From assembly GCA_963777725.1 (NCBI GenBank), contig CAVZRR010000002.1, positions 207,641 to 271,640 of the forward strand: 64,000 bases of DNA. The letters are read 5' to 3'. The translations under genes were made by a program, and so were the position numbers. Positions within the stretch are counted from its first letter, which is position 1. Each line of letters starts with the position of its first letter. Below the pieces are notes generated by a model, which was given only the letters and a program-made list of their open reading frames with translations, was not told the origin of the DNA and ran no database searches. The stretch comes from RPQJ01 sp963777725. Its GTDB lineage: Bacteria > Pseudomonadota > Gammaproteobacteria > Steroidobacterales > Steroidobacteraceae. Positions 39,788-48,069 of the stretch are shown here, one piece after another.

Positions 39788-39809
39788 GGGCCCTCGACGA
39801 CTCGACCAG

Positions 39810-39838
39810 AACGCCGGCCCTGCGCCGGCGTTTTCATT
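39810..39838 (+). terminator. Rho-independent terminator of rpsT
   Basis: A nine-base-pair stem AACGCCGGC/GCCGGCGTT (39810-39818 and 39824-39832) with a five-base loop and the T-rich TTCATTT tail lies 22 bases after the rpsT stop. Confidence 0.85.
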
Positions 39839-41675
39839 TGCGCGACGCCTCGCGTTCGCGGCCGTCGGTCGGAGCATCCACCGCCGACATCAGCAGCTCG
39901 GCCGCCCGCGCACGGCCGGGATATTCGCGGCCGTAGTCCAGTGCTTCCTCGTAGGCCCGGCGGGCCAGCGCGTGATCCCCCGCCGCCATGGCGAGGTCAC
40001 CCAGCCGGTGCCAGGGTTCGGGAGCCACGATACCGCCGACCGTCGTCGACAGTTCCCGATACGCCGCCAGGGCTGCGGCCGACCTTCCCAGGCGGTACAG
40101 CAGGTCGGCGCGGGTATCGAGCAGCGTCGCGCGGAGCATGTAGTGCGGCTGCTGACGCAACCCCGTTTCGGCGAACCCAAGGGCCTCCTCGAGTTCGTCT
40201 CGCGTCCCGACGAGCGCCAGTGAGGCTGCCAGCTGGTTCAGCAGGCGCGGATCGCGGGGCCAGCCCCGCAGCGCGACGCGATAGTCGGCAATCGCCTTGC
40301 GAGGCTCCCCGAGCGCGAGGCGCAGGTCGCCCGCCAGCATTCGGACTCGCGGCGATTCAGGGGCCGCCTTAACGGCCCGGTCGATGCCGGCATGGGCCGC
40401 CTTGGGATCCTTGACTCGGGCCGCTACGGCGGCCGCTTGCAGCGCCGGACCGGCGAGCCCACGGGCCACCGGGCTTGTTTCGAGCATTGCGAGGCGTTCT
40501 CCGGCGGCCCGCCACTGGTCTGAAGCCGCCAAGGCCCGGACGGCGGTCAACTCGAGGAGCGGACCGGCCACCCCGGGCTGCCCTCCCCGCTTCGAGCCCG
40601 CGTCGAGCCACGCGAGCGCTGCCGGTCCCGACCACTTCTCGAGCAGGAGATTGGCGCCGGCCAGGCGGCCGACGGCTTCCCCGGACCCCAGTTCGGCGCG
40701 GATCGCCGCCGGCAGCGGTTCGGTCTCGAGGTCGACATACAGGCTGGCGGCATTGAATCGCGCCCCCCCGAGCACGACGGCCGGCAGCGGACCGTCCGTG
40801 GCCAGCAACTCCAGCAACGCGGCCAGTGGATCGGCCGGATTCAACCGCCGCGCGCCCGCCGCGGCCGCCCGCGCGGCTGGGCGCTGCCCGAGCAGCAGCG
40901 CCGCCGCGGCCTCGCCGAGGTACGGCGCGGCATCCTGCTTCTCGATCGATCGCGCCTTTGCAAACCAATCGCGCGCGTTCTCGGGCTCCCGCCGGGCCAA
41001 CCGGATGAGTCCCAGCTGCATGGCGGCTGGCGCGTTGCGGGGCTCGCGGACCAGCAACGTGGCCAGCAATCGCTCCGCTTCATCCGCGCGCCCTTGCTGC
41101 ATCCGCGTGCGCGCGAGCAGCAGCGCGGCGCGGCCATCGGCCGGCTCGAGGCGCAAACGTCGCTCGCAGGCCGCCGCCGCGACCTCGTGGCGACCGAGCA
41201 GCGAAGCGATCTGTGCCTGGTCGCGCGCCACCAAAGGATCGTCGGGCAAGCGTCGCGCCAGCGCATCGAGGTTGGTGGCCGCGTCGCTGAGACGCCGCTG
41301 CCTCGCCGCAATGTGCGCTGCAAGATAGCGCGCCTGGTCCGTCCTGCGCGCCGCGGCGATTGCATCGAGGTGCTGCGTCGACCAGTAGAGGCGACGGTCC
41401 GTCAAGTAGGCGCCGGCAAGCGTCTCGTGCAGACCGGCAGCCTGTGCCGGTTGGGTAGCCGAAAGCGACCGGACGTATTGCAGAGCTGCAGCATCGTCTC
41501 CTTGCTGCAACATCGCCGATACGCGCGATTCGTTTCGCCGCTGTGGCTCGTGACTCGAGCCGCTGGTCGCAACCCATTGCGCGACGCCCGGCAGTGAGTC
41601 CACGTCGCGGACCGCGGAGTCGGCGGTTCCGACGGCGAGCGCCAGCACCACGGCACCGGCAACGCGCGGCACCAT
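39834..41675 (-). CDS. Secreted tetratricopeptide-repeat protein
   Basis: A 613-residue protein with a signal peptide (RVAGAVVLALAVGTADS) and repeated TPR-like helices over nearly the whole length, for example GRAALLLARTRMQQGRADEA, EALGFAETGLRQQPHYML and GDHALARRAYEEALDYG. It should be periplasmic or outer-membrane associated and act as a protein-binding scaffold. No catalytic domain is seen. The start ATG at 41675 is ten bases after the obgE stop on the same strand, so it is probably in the obgE transcript. Its stop falls in the rpsT terminator. The exact role is unknown; TPR proteins like this often serve polysaccharide export or pilus assembly. Confidence 0.8.
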   Translation of the reverse strand: MVPRVAGAVVLALAVGTADSAVRDVDSLPGVAQWVATSGSSHEPQRRNESRVSAMLQQGDDAAALQYVRSLSATQPAQAAGLHETLAGAYLTDRRLYWSTQHLDAIAAARRTDQARYLAAHIAARQRRLSDAATNLDALARRLPDDPLVARDQAQIASLLGRHEVAAAACERRLRLEPADGRAALLLARTRMQQGRADEAERLLATLLVREPRNAPAAMQLGLIRLARREPENARDWFAKARSIEKQDAAPYLGEAAAALLLGQRPAARAAAAGARRLNPADPLAALLELLATDGPLPAVVLGGARFNAASLYVDLETEPLPAAIRAELGSGEAVGRLAGANLLLEKWSGPAALAWLDAGSKRGGQPGVAGPLLELTAVRALAASDQWRAAGERLAMLETSPVARGLAGPALQAAAVAARVKDPKAAHAGIDRAVKAAPESPRVRMLAGDLRLALGEPRKAIADYRVALRGWPRDPRLLNQLAASLALVGTRDELEEALGFAETGLRQQPHYMLRATLLDTRADLLYRLGRSAAALAAYRELSTTVGGIVAPEPWHRLGDLAMAAGDHALARRAYEEALDYGREYPGRARAAELLMSAVDAPTDGREREASRK

Positions 41676-41685
41676 CCGCACCGCG

Positions 41686-42732
41686 TTACTCCTCCTCGAC
41701 CTCGGATCGTGGCGACGTGGCGGCCAGCTCGTCCAGCCGGCGCATGATCGCCTGGCACAGCTCCTTGGTGCCGGCGCGGGTGGCCCCGGAGATCCGGAAG
41801 ACCGGCCCCTTCCAACGCAAGCGCCGGACGATGTCCTTGCAGCGCTTCTCGGCATCGGCGGGCGGCAGCAGGTCGATCTTGTTCAACACCAGCCAGCGCT
41901 CGCGCGTTGCGAGTTCCGGGCTGAATTTCTTCAACTCGGCGGCAATGGCTCGCGCGTCCTTGACCGGATCGGCGTCCGGATCCGGCGGTGCGATGTCGAC
42001 CAGGTGCAACAGCACCCGCGTGCGCTGCAAGTGCTTCAGGAAGCGGATGCCGAGGCCGGCGCCGTCCGCCGCGCCTTCGATCAGGCCCGGAATGTCGGCC
42101 ATCACGAAGCTCTGCTGCTCCCCCACGTAGACGACGCCGAGGTTCGGGTGCAGCGTCGTGAACGGGTAGTCGGCGATGCGTGGCCGCGCGGCCGACACCG
42201 CGCTGATCAGCGTCGACTTGCCCGCATTCGGCAAGCCGAGCAGCCCGACGTCGGCAATCAGCTTGAGCTCGAGCCGCAGCTCGCGCTTCTCGCCGGGGTA
42301 GCCGGTCGTGGCCTTGCGCGGCGAGCGGTTCGTGCTGCTCTTGAAATGCTGGTTGCCGAGGCCACCGCGGCCACCCTTGGCGACGAGGATGCGTTCGCCG
42401 TCGTGAGTCAGGTCGCCGAGCGTTTCGTCGGTCTCCGTGTCGTAGACCACGGTGCCGATCGGCACCACGACCTCCAGATCCTCGCCACCGCGGCCGCTGC
42501 AATCGGCGCTGCCGCCGGGCTGGCCATTGTCGCCCTTGAACGTGCGCTGGTAGCGGAAGTCCGCCAGTGTGTTGAGCCCCTGGCGCGCCACCAGGTAGAC
42601 GCTGCCGCCGGTGCCGCCGTCGCCCCCGTCCGGGCCGCCGAACGGGATGAACTTCTCGCGACGGAAACTGACCATGCCGCGCCCGCCGTTGCCGGCTTGG
42701 ACCTTGATCGTGGCTTCGTCGACGAACTTCAT
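41686..42732 (-). CDS. obgE: GTPase Obg/CgtA
   Basis: Essential GTPase linked to late 50S assembly and the stringent response. The N-terminal Obg fold (about 1-158) is glycine rich (GNGGRGMVSFRREKF). The G domain has GLPNAGKST (G1), DIPGLIEGA (G3) and NKIDLL (G4). Length 348 residues, complete. It follows rpmA as usual, but a heptamer repeat and the rpmA terminator lie between. It has no C-terminal OCT domain, which is common in proteobacteria. Confidence 0.98.
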   Translation of the reverse strand: MKFVDEATIKVQAGNGGRGMVSFRREKFIPFGGPDGGDGGTGGSVYLVARQGLNTLADFRYQRTFKGDNGQPGGSADCSGRGGEDLEVVVPIGTVVYDTETDETLGDLTHDGERILVAKGGRGGLGNQHFKSSTNRSPRKATTGYPGEKRELRLELKLIADVGLLGLPNAGKSTLISAVSAARPRIADYPFTTLHPNLGVVYVGEQQSFVMADIPGLIEGAADGAGLGIRFLKHLQRTRVLLHLVDIAPPDPDADPVKDARAIAAELKKFSPELATRERWLVLNKIDLLPPADAEKRCKDIVRRLRWKGPVFRISGATRAGTKELCQAIMRRLDELAATSPRSEVEEE

Positions 42733-42737
42733 GGGAA

Positions 42738-42774
42738 GCGGATAGTGAACGGGATAGCGGATAGCGGATAGTGA
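42738..42774. repeat. GGATAGC-type heptamer repeat upstream of obgE
   Basis: About five units of period 7 (GGATAGC, GGATAGT) lie directly before the obgE start. The unit is a one-base variant of the repeats at 22300 and 36813. It falls in the obgE leader on the minus strand. Confidence 0.7.
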
Positions 42775-42788
42775 AGACCACGGACCCC

Positions 42789-42821
42789 GAAAAGCAAAGG
42801 CCCCGGGGGTGCCGGGGCCTT
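42789..42821 (-). terminator. Rho-independent terminator of rplU-rpmA
   Basis: Minus-strand hairpin AAGGCCCCGG/CCGGGGCCTT (42797-42806 and 42812-42821) followed by TTTGCTTTTC. It lies about 25 bases past the rpmA stop. Confidence 0.85.
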
Positions 42822-42846
42822 GGCGATGCTCGGGCTGCGCGCCGGA

Positions 42847-43110
42847 TCAGTTCGTCGCGGGCTCGACGAACACGTGCATCCGCTGGGCCTCGCCCTTGCG
42901 GCGGAACTTGACCGTGCCGTCGGTGAGCGCGAACAGCGTGTGGTCCGTGCCGACGCCGACGTTGTCGCCCGCGCGATACACGGTGCCGCGCTGGCGGACC
43001 AGGATGTTGCCCGCAGCCACGCGCTGGCCGCCGAACTTCTTCAGTCCGAGTCGCTTGCTTTCCGAATCGCGGCCGTTCTTGGTGCTGCCGCCTGCCTTTT
43101 TATGTGCCAT
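42847..43110 (-). CDS. rpmA: 50S ribosomal protein L27
   Basis: Ribosomal protein near the peptidyl transferase centre. The 87-residue protein begins MAHKKAGGSTKNGRDSESK and continues with the GGQRVAAGNILVRQRGT signature. It starts directly after rplU on the same strand, as in nearly all bacteria. Confidence 0.98.
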   Translation of the reverse strand: MAHKKAGGSTKNGRDSESKRLGLKKFGGQRVAAGNILVRQRGTVYRAGDNVGVGTDHTLFALTDGTVKFRRKGEAQRMHVFVEPATN

Positions 43111-43138
43111 GGCTGGACTCCTTTGACAGGGCCCGGGC

Positions 43139-43450
43139 TCAGCCCGAGATCCCCGTGATCTTGACTTCGGTGTACTGCTGGCGGTGCGTGCCCTGCCGCA
43201 TGTAGTGCTTGCGGCGGCGGAACTTGACGATCGGCACCTTGCGGGTCTTGCCGTGCGTCTGCACCGTGCCGGTGACCTTGCTGCCCTCGATATAGGGCTT
43301 GCCGATCCGGATGTCCGCACCCTGGCCGACGACCAGGACCTTGTCGAACTCGACGGAGGCGCCCGCCTCGGCCGTCAACTTCTCGAGACGCACCACGTCG
43401 CCTTCGGCGACACGATACTGCTTGCCGCCCGTCGCAATGACCGCGTACAT
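43139..43450 (-). CDS. rplU: 50S ribosomal protein L21
   Basis: Ribosomal protein of 103 residues, the same as E. coli. It begins MYAVIATGGKQYRVAEGD and has the C-terminal KFRRRKHYMRQGTHRQQYT region. The ATG at 43450 is preceded by AAGGA. A good promoter lies upstream. Confidence 0.98.
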   Translation of the reverse strand: MYAVIATGGKQYRVAEGDVVRLEKLTAEAGASVEFDKVLVVGQGADIRIGKPYIEGSKVTGTVQTHGKTRKVPIVKFRRRKHYMRQGTHRQQYTEVKITGISG

Positions 43451-43502
43451 ATCCTTGGAACTCCACAGGGGCCAGGGGCATGCCCCGGCAGAAAGACGCG
43501 GA

Positions 43503-43531
43503 AGTTTACGGGTCCGGGCCGTCCGAATCAA
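43503..43531 (-). promoter_or_regulatory. Predicted promoter of rplU-rpmA
   Basis: On the minus strand TTGATT (43531-43526), a 17-base spacer and TAAACT (43508-43503). The leader to the rplU ATG would be about 45 bases. Confidence 0.6.
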
Positions 43532-43613
43532 GCGCTTAGGGCCAATCCGCGATTCCCTCGCCCGGGCCCGCCGGGTACCATGCGGCGTCTTTTTTCACGG
43601 ATTCGCGGCTGGA

Positions 43614-44582
43614 ATGCAACTCGACAAGATCAGGGAGCCTGTGGCGGACGAGCTGCGCAGCCTCGACCGGCTCATCGTCGCCCGCCTGGCGAGCGACGTG
43701 GTGCTGGTCAACCAGGTCTCGCAGTACATCATCGGCGCCGGCGGCAAGCGGCTGCGGCCGCTGAGCGTGCTGCTGGCGGCGCGGGCCTGCGGCTACGCGG
43801 GCGACCGGCACGTCGATGCCGCCGCGATCATCGAATTCATCCACACGGCCACGCTGCTGCACGACGACGTCGTGGACGGCTCCGACCTGCGCCGCGGCCG
43901 CGACACGGCCAACCAGGTCTTCGGCAGCGAGGCCAGCGTGCTGGTGGGCGACTACCTGTATTCGCGGGCGTTCCAGATGATGGTGGACCTGGGCGACATG
44001 CGCATCCAGGGCGTGATGGCCGACGCGACCAACACGATCGCCATGGGCGAAGTGCTGCAGCTGATGAACGCCCACGACCCGGATACCTCCGAGGAGAGCT
44101 ACCTCGAGGTCATCTACCGCAAGACCGCCAAGCTGTTCGAGGCTGGCGCGCAGATGGCGGCGATCCTGGCCGGAGCCCCGCCGGCTGTCGAGGAGGCAAT
44201 GACCCGCTATGGGCGTCACCTCGGGACCGCTTTCCAGCTGGTGGACGACGCGCTCGACTACCGGGCCGACCGCGAGGAACTCGGCAAGAACCTCGGTGAC
44301 GACCTCGCCGAGGGCAAGCCGACGTTGCCTTTGATCTACGCGATGGCCCATTCCTCGATCGAGGATACGGCCCGGATGCGGGTCGCCGTCGAGAACGGCG
44401 GGCTCGACGAGCTCGAGGCGATCACACGCGCGATTGAATCGGCCGGGGGGCTTGAGTACACTGCCCGGCTCGCGCAGCGGGAGAAGGATCTCGCCATCGA
44501 GGCCCTGGGCCGGCTACCCGAGTCGGCACACAGACAGGCGCTTCAGGCGCTCGCGGAGTTCGCGGTCGGTCGTTCGTACTGA
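43614..44582 (+). CDS. ispB: Octaprenyl diphosphate synthase (polyprenyl synthetase)
   Basis: Trans-prenyltransferase that makes the quinone side chain. The two aspartate-rich motifs are in LLHDDVVDGSD and LVDDALDYRAD. GAGGKRLRPL and GKPTLPLIYA are further hallmarks. Length 322 residues. Start ATG 43614 is chosen from homologous length. It is divergent from rplU, the usual arrangement. The chain length cannot be read with certainty. Confidence 0.95.
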   Translation: MQLDKIREPVADELRSLDRLIVARLASDVVLVNQVSQYIIGAGGKRLRPLSVLLAARACGYAGDRHVDAAAIIEFIHTATLLHDDVVDGSDLRRGRDTANQVFGSEASVLVGDYLYSRAFQMMVDLGDMRIQGVMADATNTIAMGEVLQLMNAHDPDTSEESYLEVIYRKTAKLFEAGAQMAAILAGAPPAVEEAMTRYGRHLGTAFQLVDDALDYRADREELGKNLGDDLAEGKPTLPLIYAMAHSSIEDTARMRVAVENGGLDELEAITRAIESAGGLEYTARLAQREKDLAIEALGRLPESAHRQALQALAEFAVGRSY

Positions 44583-44606
44583 TCCGGGCGCCGGCAAATT
44601 CGGCGA

Positions 44607-44683
44607 CGGGATGTAGCTCAGCCTGGTAGAGCACTACGTTCGGGACGTAGGAGTCGGAGGTTCAAATCCTCTCATCCCGACCA
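44607..44683 (+). tRNA. tRNA-Pro (CGG)
   Basis: A 77-base tRNA including encoded CCA. The acceptor stem is CGGGATG/CATCCCG, the D arm has AGCCTGGTAGAGC, the anticodon arm CTACG-TTCGGGA-CGTAG gives anticodon CGG at 44641-44643, and the T loop reads TTCAAAT. The 3' end overlaps the convergent CorC-like gene by 22 bases. Confidence 0.96.
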
Positions 44684-45963
44684 CTTCGCCGGCTCACCAG
44701 CACCTTGTCCACGCGCCGCCCGTCCATGTCCACGACCTCGAAGCGCAGGCCGTCCCAGTCGAAGTGATCCGCGGTCTGCGGAATGCGTCCGAGCTGGTGC
44801 AGCACGAAGCCCGCGACCGTCGTGAACTGGTGTTCCTCCTGGCCCGGCAGCGGACCGAGGTCGAGCGCGTCCTGCAGGTCCTCGATCGGCAAGCCGCCCT
44901 CGACGAGCCACGAGCCGTCGTCACGGGCCTGGATGCCTGGCGGCACTGGCGTCCCTTCCGTGCCGATCTCCCCGACGATGGCACCGAGGAAGTCCGAATC
45001 GGTGACGAGTCCCTGCACCTCGCCGTACTCGTCCATGACGAGCGCGATCTGGCGTCCCTGCTCGCGGAACGTCTCGATCAACGAGGTCGTCGTCGCAGTT
45101 TCCGGCACGCGCAGCGGCTCGTGCACCCGCGAGGCGACGTCGAGCGGTCGCCCGTCGAGCGCGTCCGCGAGCAACTCGGTGACCTCGACGATGCCGAGCA
45201 CGTTGTCGGTGCCACCGCGGCAGACCACGATGCGCGTATGCGGGGCGCCGGCCACCCGCGCCCGGACGGTTTCGGTCGGATCGTCGAGATCCACCGCATA
45301 GAACTGCTGCCGCGGCGTCATGATGCTGGTGACCCGTCGCTCGTCGAGGCGCAGCACGTTCGACACGTAGGTCTGTTCGCTCTCGTGGAACACGCCGGCG
45401 GCCGCGCCCTGCTCCATCAGCACGGTGATTTCCTCGTCGCTGACCGGCGGCTCGTGATGCGCGCGGCGCGGCACCAAAGCGAGCACCAGGTCGCTCGATC
45501 GCGACAGGATCCACACCAGCGGCGCGGCGATTCGCGCCAACCACGTCATCGGCGCCGCGACCAGCAGCGCGACGCGCTCGGGTCCCAGCAGCGCCAGGCG
45601 TTTCGGCACGAGCTCGCCGAGCACGACCGACAGGTAGGTGATCAGCACAACGGTCACCGTGAACGCCAATCCGACCGCATGGGGCGCGAGGAGCGGAAAC
45701 GCGGCGAGCCGCTCCGCCAACGGCTCGGCCAGCACCGTCTCGCCGACGGCGCCGGCCAGCACCCCCACTGCAGTGATGCCGATCTGGATCGACGAAAGAA
45801 AACGCGCGGGATCCTTGCGCAGCGCCAGGGCCGCGGCGGCACCCGGCCGCGCCTCGTCCTCGAGTTGCTGCAGCCGCGCGCTGCGCGAGGCGACGACCGC
45901 CATCTCCGAGAGCGCGAAGATCGCGTTCAGGGCAATGAGGAGCAGGATCAGCGTGAAGTCCAT
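44662..45963 (-). CDS. CNNM/CorC family transporter-associated protein (DUF21, CBS pair)
   Basis: A 433-residue inner-membrane protein of the HlyC/CorC (CNNM) family linked to magnesium or cobalt efflux. A DUF21 membrane domain with about four helices (residues 1-190) includes SEMAVVASRSARLQQL and LGELVPKRLAL. Two CBS domains follow (VTSIMTPRQQFYAVD and VMDEYGEVQGLVTD), then a CorC/HlyC domain (about 345-425). The ATG at 45963 is preferred to one at 45996, because the helix then starts at residue 2; neither has a clear ribosome site. The last residues overlap tRNA-Pro in antisense. Confidence 0.92.
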   Translation of the reverse strand: MDFTLILLLIALNAIFALSEMAVVASRSARLQQLEDEARPGAAAALALRKDPARFLSSIQIGITAVGVLAGAVGETVLAEPLAERLAAFPLLAPHAVGLAFTVTVVLITYLSVVLGELVPKRLALLGPERVALLVAAPMTWLARIAAPLVWILSRSSDLVLALVPRRAHHEPPVSDEEITVLMEQGAAAGVFHESEQTYVSNVLRLDERRVTSIMTPRQQFYAVDLDDPTETVRARVAGAPHTRIVVCRGGTDNVLGIVEVTELLADALDGRPLDVASRVHEPLRVPETATTTSLIETFREQGRQIALVMDEYGEVQGLVTDSDFLGAIVGEIGTEGTPVPPGIQARDDGSWLVEGGLPIEDLQDALDLGPLPGQEEHQFTTVAGFVLHQLGRIPQTADHFDWDGLRFEVVDMDGRRVDKVLVSRRSGRDERI

Positions 45964-46085
45964 GGGCAGGCCGTGAATCGTGCGGAGGTGACCCATGATA
46001 GTCGCCGCGGACCTGGGTCGGGACCGCGAGGTTCTCCCGCGAGGCCCGGCCTGCTACGGTAGGCATCTACCTCGCGGAGAATTCC

Positions 46086-47096
46086 ATGTCGGCCACCCAC
46101 CAGCGCATCGTCCTCGCCAGCCGCCCGAAGGGCGTGGTCACGCCTGAGAACTTCCGGCTGGAACAGGTGCCGAGGCCGCAACCCGGGCCGGGCGAGGTGC
46201 TGGTGCGAAATCATTACCTGTCGCTCGACCCGTACATGCGCGGGCGCATGGAGGAGTCGAAGTCTTACGCCGAGCCGCAGAAGGTCGGCGAAACGATGAT
46301 CGGCGGAACGGTCGGCGTCGTCGAAACCTCGAACCATGCGGGTCTCGTCGCCGGTGACACGGTCGTCGGCCTGCTTGGCTGGCAGGAGTACGGCGTCGTC
46401 AGCGGCCGACAGCTGATGAAAGTCGACACCCGGGCCGTACCGATGTCGGCCTACCTCGGTCCGGTCGGCATGCCGGGCGTCACGGCGTGGTACGGGCTCA
46501 ATCGCATCTGCGAGCCGAAGCCCGGCGAGACGGTGCTGGTTTCGGCGGCCAGCGGCGCCGTTGGCAGCGTCGTGGGCCAGCTGGCGAAGCAGGCCGGTTG
46601 CCGCGCGATCGGCATCGCCGGCGGGCCGGAAAAATGCGCGTACGTGGTGTCGGAGCTCGGCTTCGATGCGTGCCTCGATCACCGGCAGTTCACCGATGTG
46701 AAGTCGATGGTCCGCGCGCTGCGCGAGGTGGCTCCGCAGGGTATCGACGGACTGTTCGAGAACGTCGGCGGAGTCTGCCTCGATGCCGCGCTCGCCTGCA
46801 TGAATCCGTTCGGGCGCATCGCGCTCTGCGGCTTGATCGCAGGCTACGGGGGACAGGACATCGCGATCCACAACGTGCGCATGCTGCTCGTGATGCGGCT
46901 GAAGGCGCAGGGATTCATCGTCAGCGAGCACATGGACGTCTGGCCGCAGGCGTTGGCCGAGCTCGGGCAGGGCGTCGCGACGGGCCGGATCAAGTACCGC
47001 GAAACCATCGCGGACGGCCTGGCCGCGGCGCCGGAGGCCTTCATCGGACTGCTGGCGGGCCGCAATTTCGGCAAGCAGCTGGTCAAGCTCGCCTGA
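46086..47096 (+). CDS. NADP-dependent oxidoreductase of the MDR superfamily (CurA/leukotriene B4 reductase type)
   Basis: A 336-residue zinc-independent medium-chain reductase, which by family reduces double bonds of enones with NADPH. YLSLDPYMRGRM and GLVAGDTVVGLLGWQEY are typical, and the nucleotide-binding loop is VSAASGAVGSVVGQLAK. The family motif GMPGVTAWYGL is present. A CGCGGAGA site precedes the ATG. The stop overlaps the next gene (TGATG), so it is cotranscribed with the Nudix gene. The natural substrate is unknown. Confidence 0.92.
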   Translation: MSATHQRIVLASRPKGVVTPENFRLEQVPRPQPGPGEVLVRNHYLSLDPYMRGRMEESKSYAEPQKVGETMIGGTVGVVETSNHAGLVAGDTVVGLLGWQEYGVVSGRQLMKVDTRAVPMSAYLGPVGMPGVTAWYGLNRICEPKPGETVLVSAASGAVGSVVGQLAKQAGCRAIGIAGGPEKCAYVVSELGFDACLDHRQFTDVKSMVRALREVAPQGIDGLFENVGGVCLDAALACMNPFGRIALCGLIAGYGGQDIAIHNVRMLLVMRLKAQGFIVSEHMDVWPQALAELGQGVATGRIKYRETIADGLAAAPEAFIGLLAGRNFGKQLVKLA

Positions 47097-48043
47097 TGCG
47101 CGCCGCCGCCACGGTACTGCTGCTGCGCGAGATCGATGGCGAGCTCGAGGTGCTGATGATGCACCGCGGCGCCGGGCTCGCCTTCATGGCCGACATGTGG
47201 GTGTTTCCCGGCGGACGCATCGACGTGGCGGACGCGTCGGCCGCTGCCCGCGCGCGGGTTGCGCCCGAGGCGCTGGTTTCGTGTTGCGGGCAACTGCATT
47301 CGCTGCAGGGCGAGCGTCTCGCCGACGACGACGCAATTGCGCTGCACGTCGCCGCCTGCCGGGAAACCTTCGAGGAGGCTGGAGTACTGCTCGCGCGGGA
47401 CCGCGCGGGACGGCCCTGCTCGCCGGATCGGGTAACGCGGCTGCAGCCGCTGCGTGGCGAGATCGAGCGGGACGCCGGCCGGTTCATTGCGCTGCTGGAA
47501 GCCGAGGATCTCTACGTCGACATCGGCCCGCTCGTCTACTGGTCGCACTGGATCACGCCGTCGATCGAGCCGAAGCGCTACGACACCCGCTTCTTCGCGA
47601 TCCCGGTGCCGCCGGACCAGGCCGTGAGCGCGGACCTGTCCGAGCTGACCGAGCATGCGTGGGTCAAGCCCGCCCTCGCGCACGCGGCCATCGAGCGCGG
47701 CGAGATCCGCGTCGTCGCGCCGACCTTGCTCACGCTCGAGGACCTCGCCGAAAGCCACGCGCGGCACGGGAGGCTCGACGCCATGCTGGCCGCCGAACGC
47801 GGCCGATCGACCCCGCCGGTGATGCCGCGCATCGAAGTCTGTCCAGACGAAGTCCGGGTGGTGATGCCCTGGGATCCCGGCTACGCGACCACGCCGGGCG
47901 AGGGCTGCACGCCGGCGGGTGAGTTTCCGGCGCACCTGCTGCGGCGAGACTCGTGCGTGAAGATGGCCCGCGATCGCACCGCCCGCCAGAAAAGCGAAGG
48001 CCCCGGACACGGCGTGCCGGGGCCTCGCGATCCCGCCGCCTGA
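47096..48043 (+). CDS. Nudix hydrolase, NUDT19/RP2-like
   Basis: A 315-residue Nudix protein; relatives hydrolyse CoA derivatives. FPGGRIDVAD begins the fold and the Nudix box is CRETFEEAGVLLA (REXXEEXG). The enlarged insert between the two, and the WITPSIEPKRYDTRFFAI stretch, are typical of the NUDT19-like branch. The ATG overlaps the upstream stop. The last 15 or so residues cross a hairpin that looks like the terminator of the convergent gene, so the true end may be earlier. Confidence 0.88.
   Translation: MRAAATVLLLREIDGELEVLMMHRGAGLAFMADMWVFPGGRIDVADASAAARARVAPEALVSCCGQLHSLQGERLADDDAIALHVAACRETFEEAGVLLARDRAGRPCSPDRVTRLQPLRGEIERDAGRFIALLEAEDLYVDIGPLVYWSHWITPSIEPKRYDTRFFAIPVPPDQAVSADLSELTEHAWVKPALAHAAIERGEIRVVAPTLLTLEDLAESHARHGRLDAMLAAERGRSTPPVMPRIEVCPDEVRVVMPWDPGYATTPGEGCTPAGEFPAHLLRRDSCVKMARDRTARQKSEGPGHGVPGPRDPAA
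47988..48025 (-). terminator. Rho-independent terminator of the histone-like gene
   Basis: On the minus strand AGGCCCCGG and CCGGGGCCT (48025-48017 and 48006-47998) form a nine-base-pair stem followed by TTCGCTTTTC. It lies 45 bases past the stop of the histone-like gene and within the 3' end of the Nudix frame. Confidence 0.75.
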
Positions 48044-48069
48044 CCGAGGCGGCCGCGCCGGGCGGACCG

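Noticed and set aside
44607..44683. Anticodon GGG for tRNA-Pro
   Set aside because: Counting seven loop bases from the CTACG stem (TTCGGGA) places CGG at positions 34-36; the third G is position 37.
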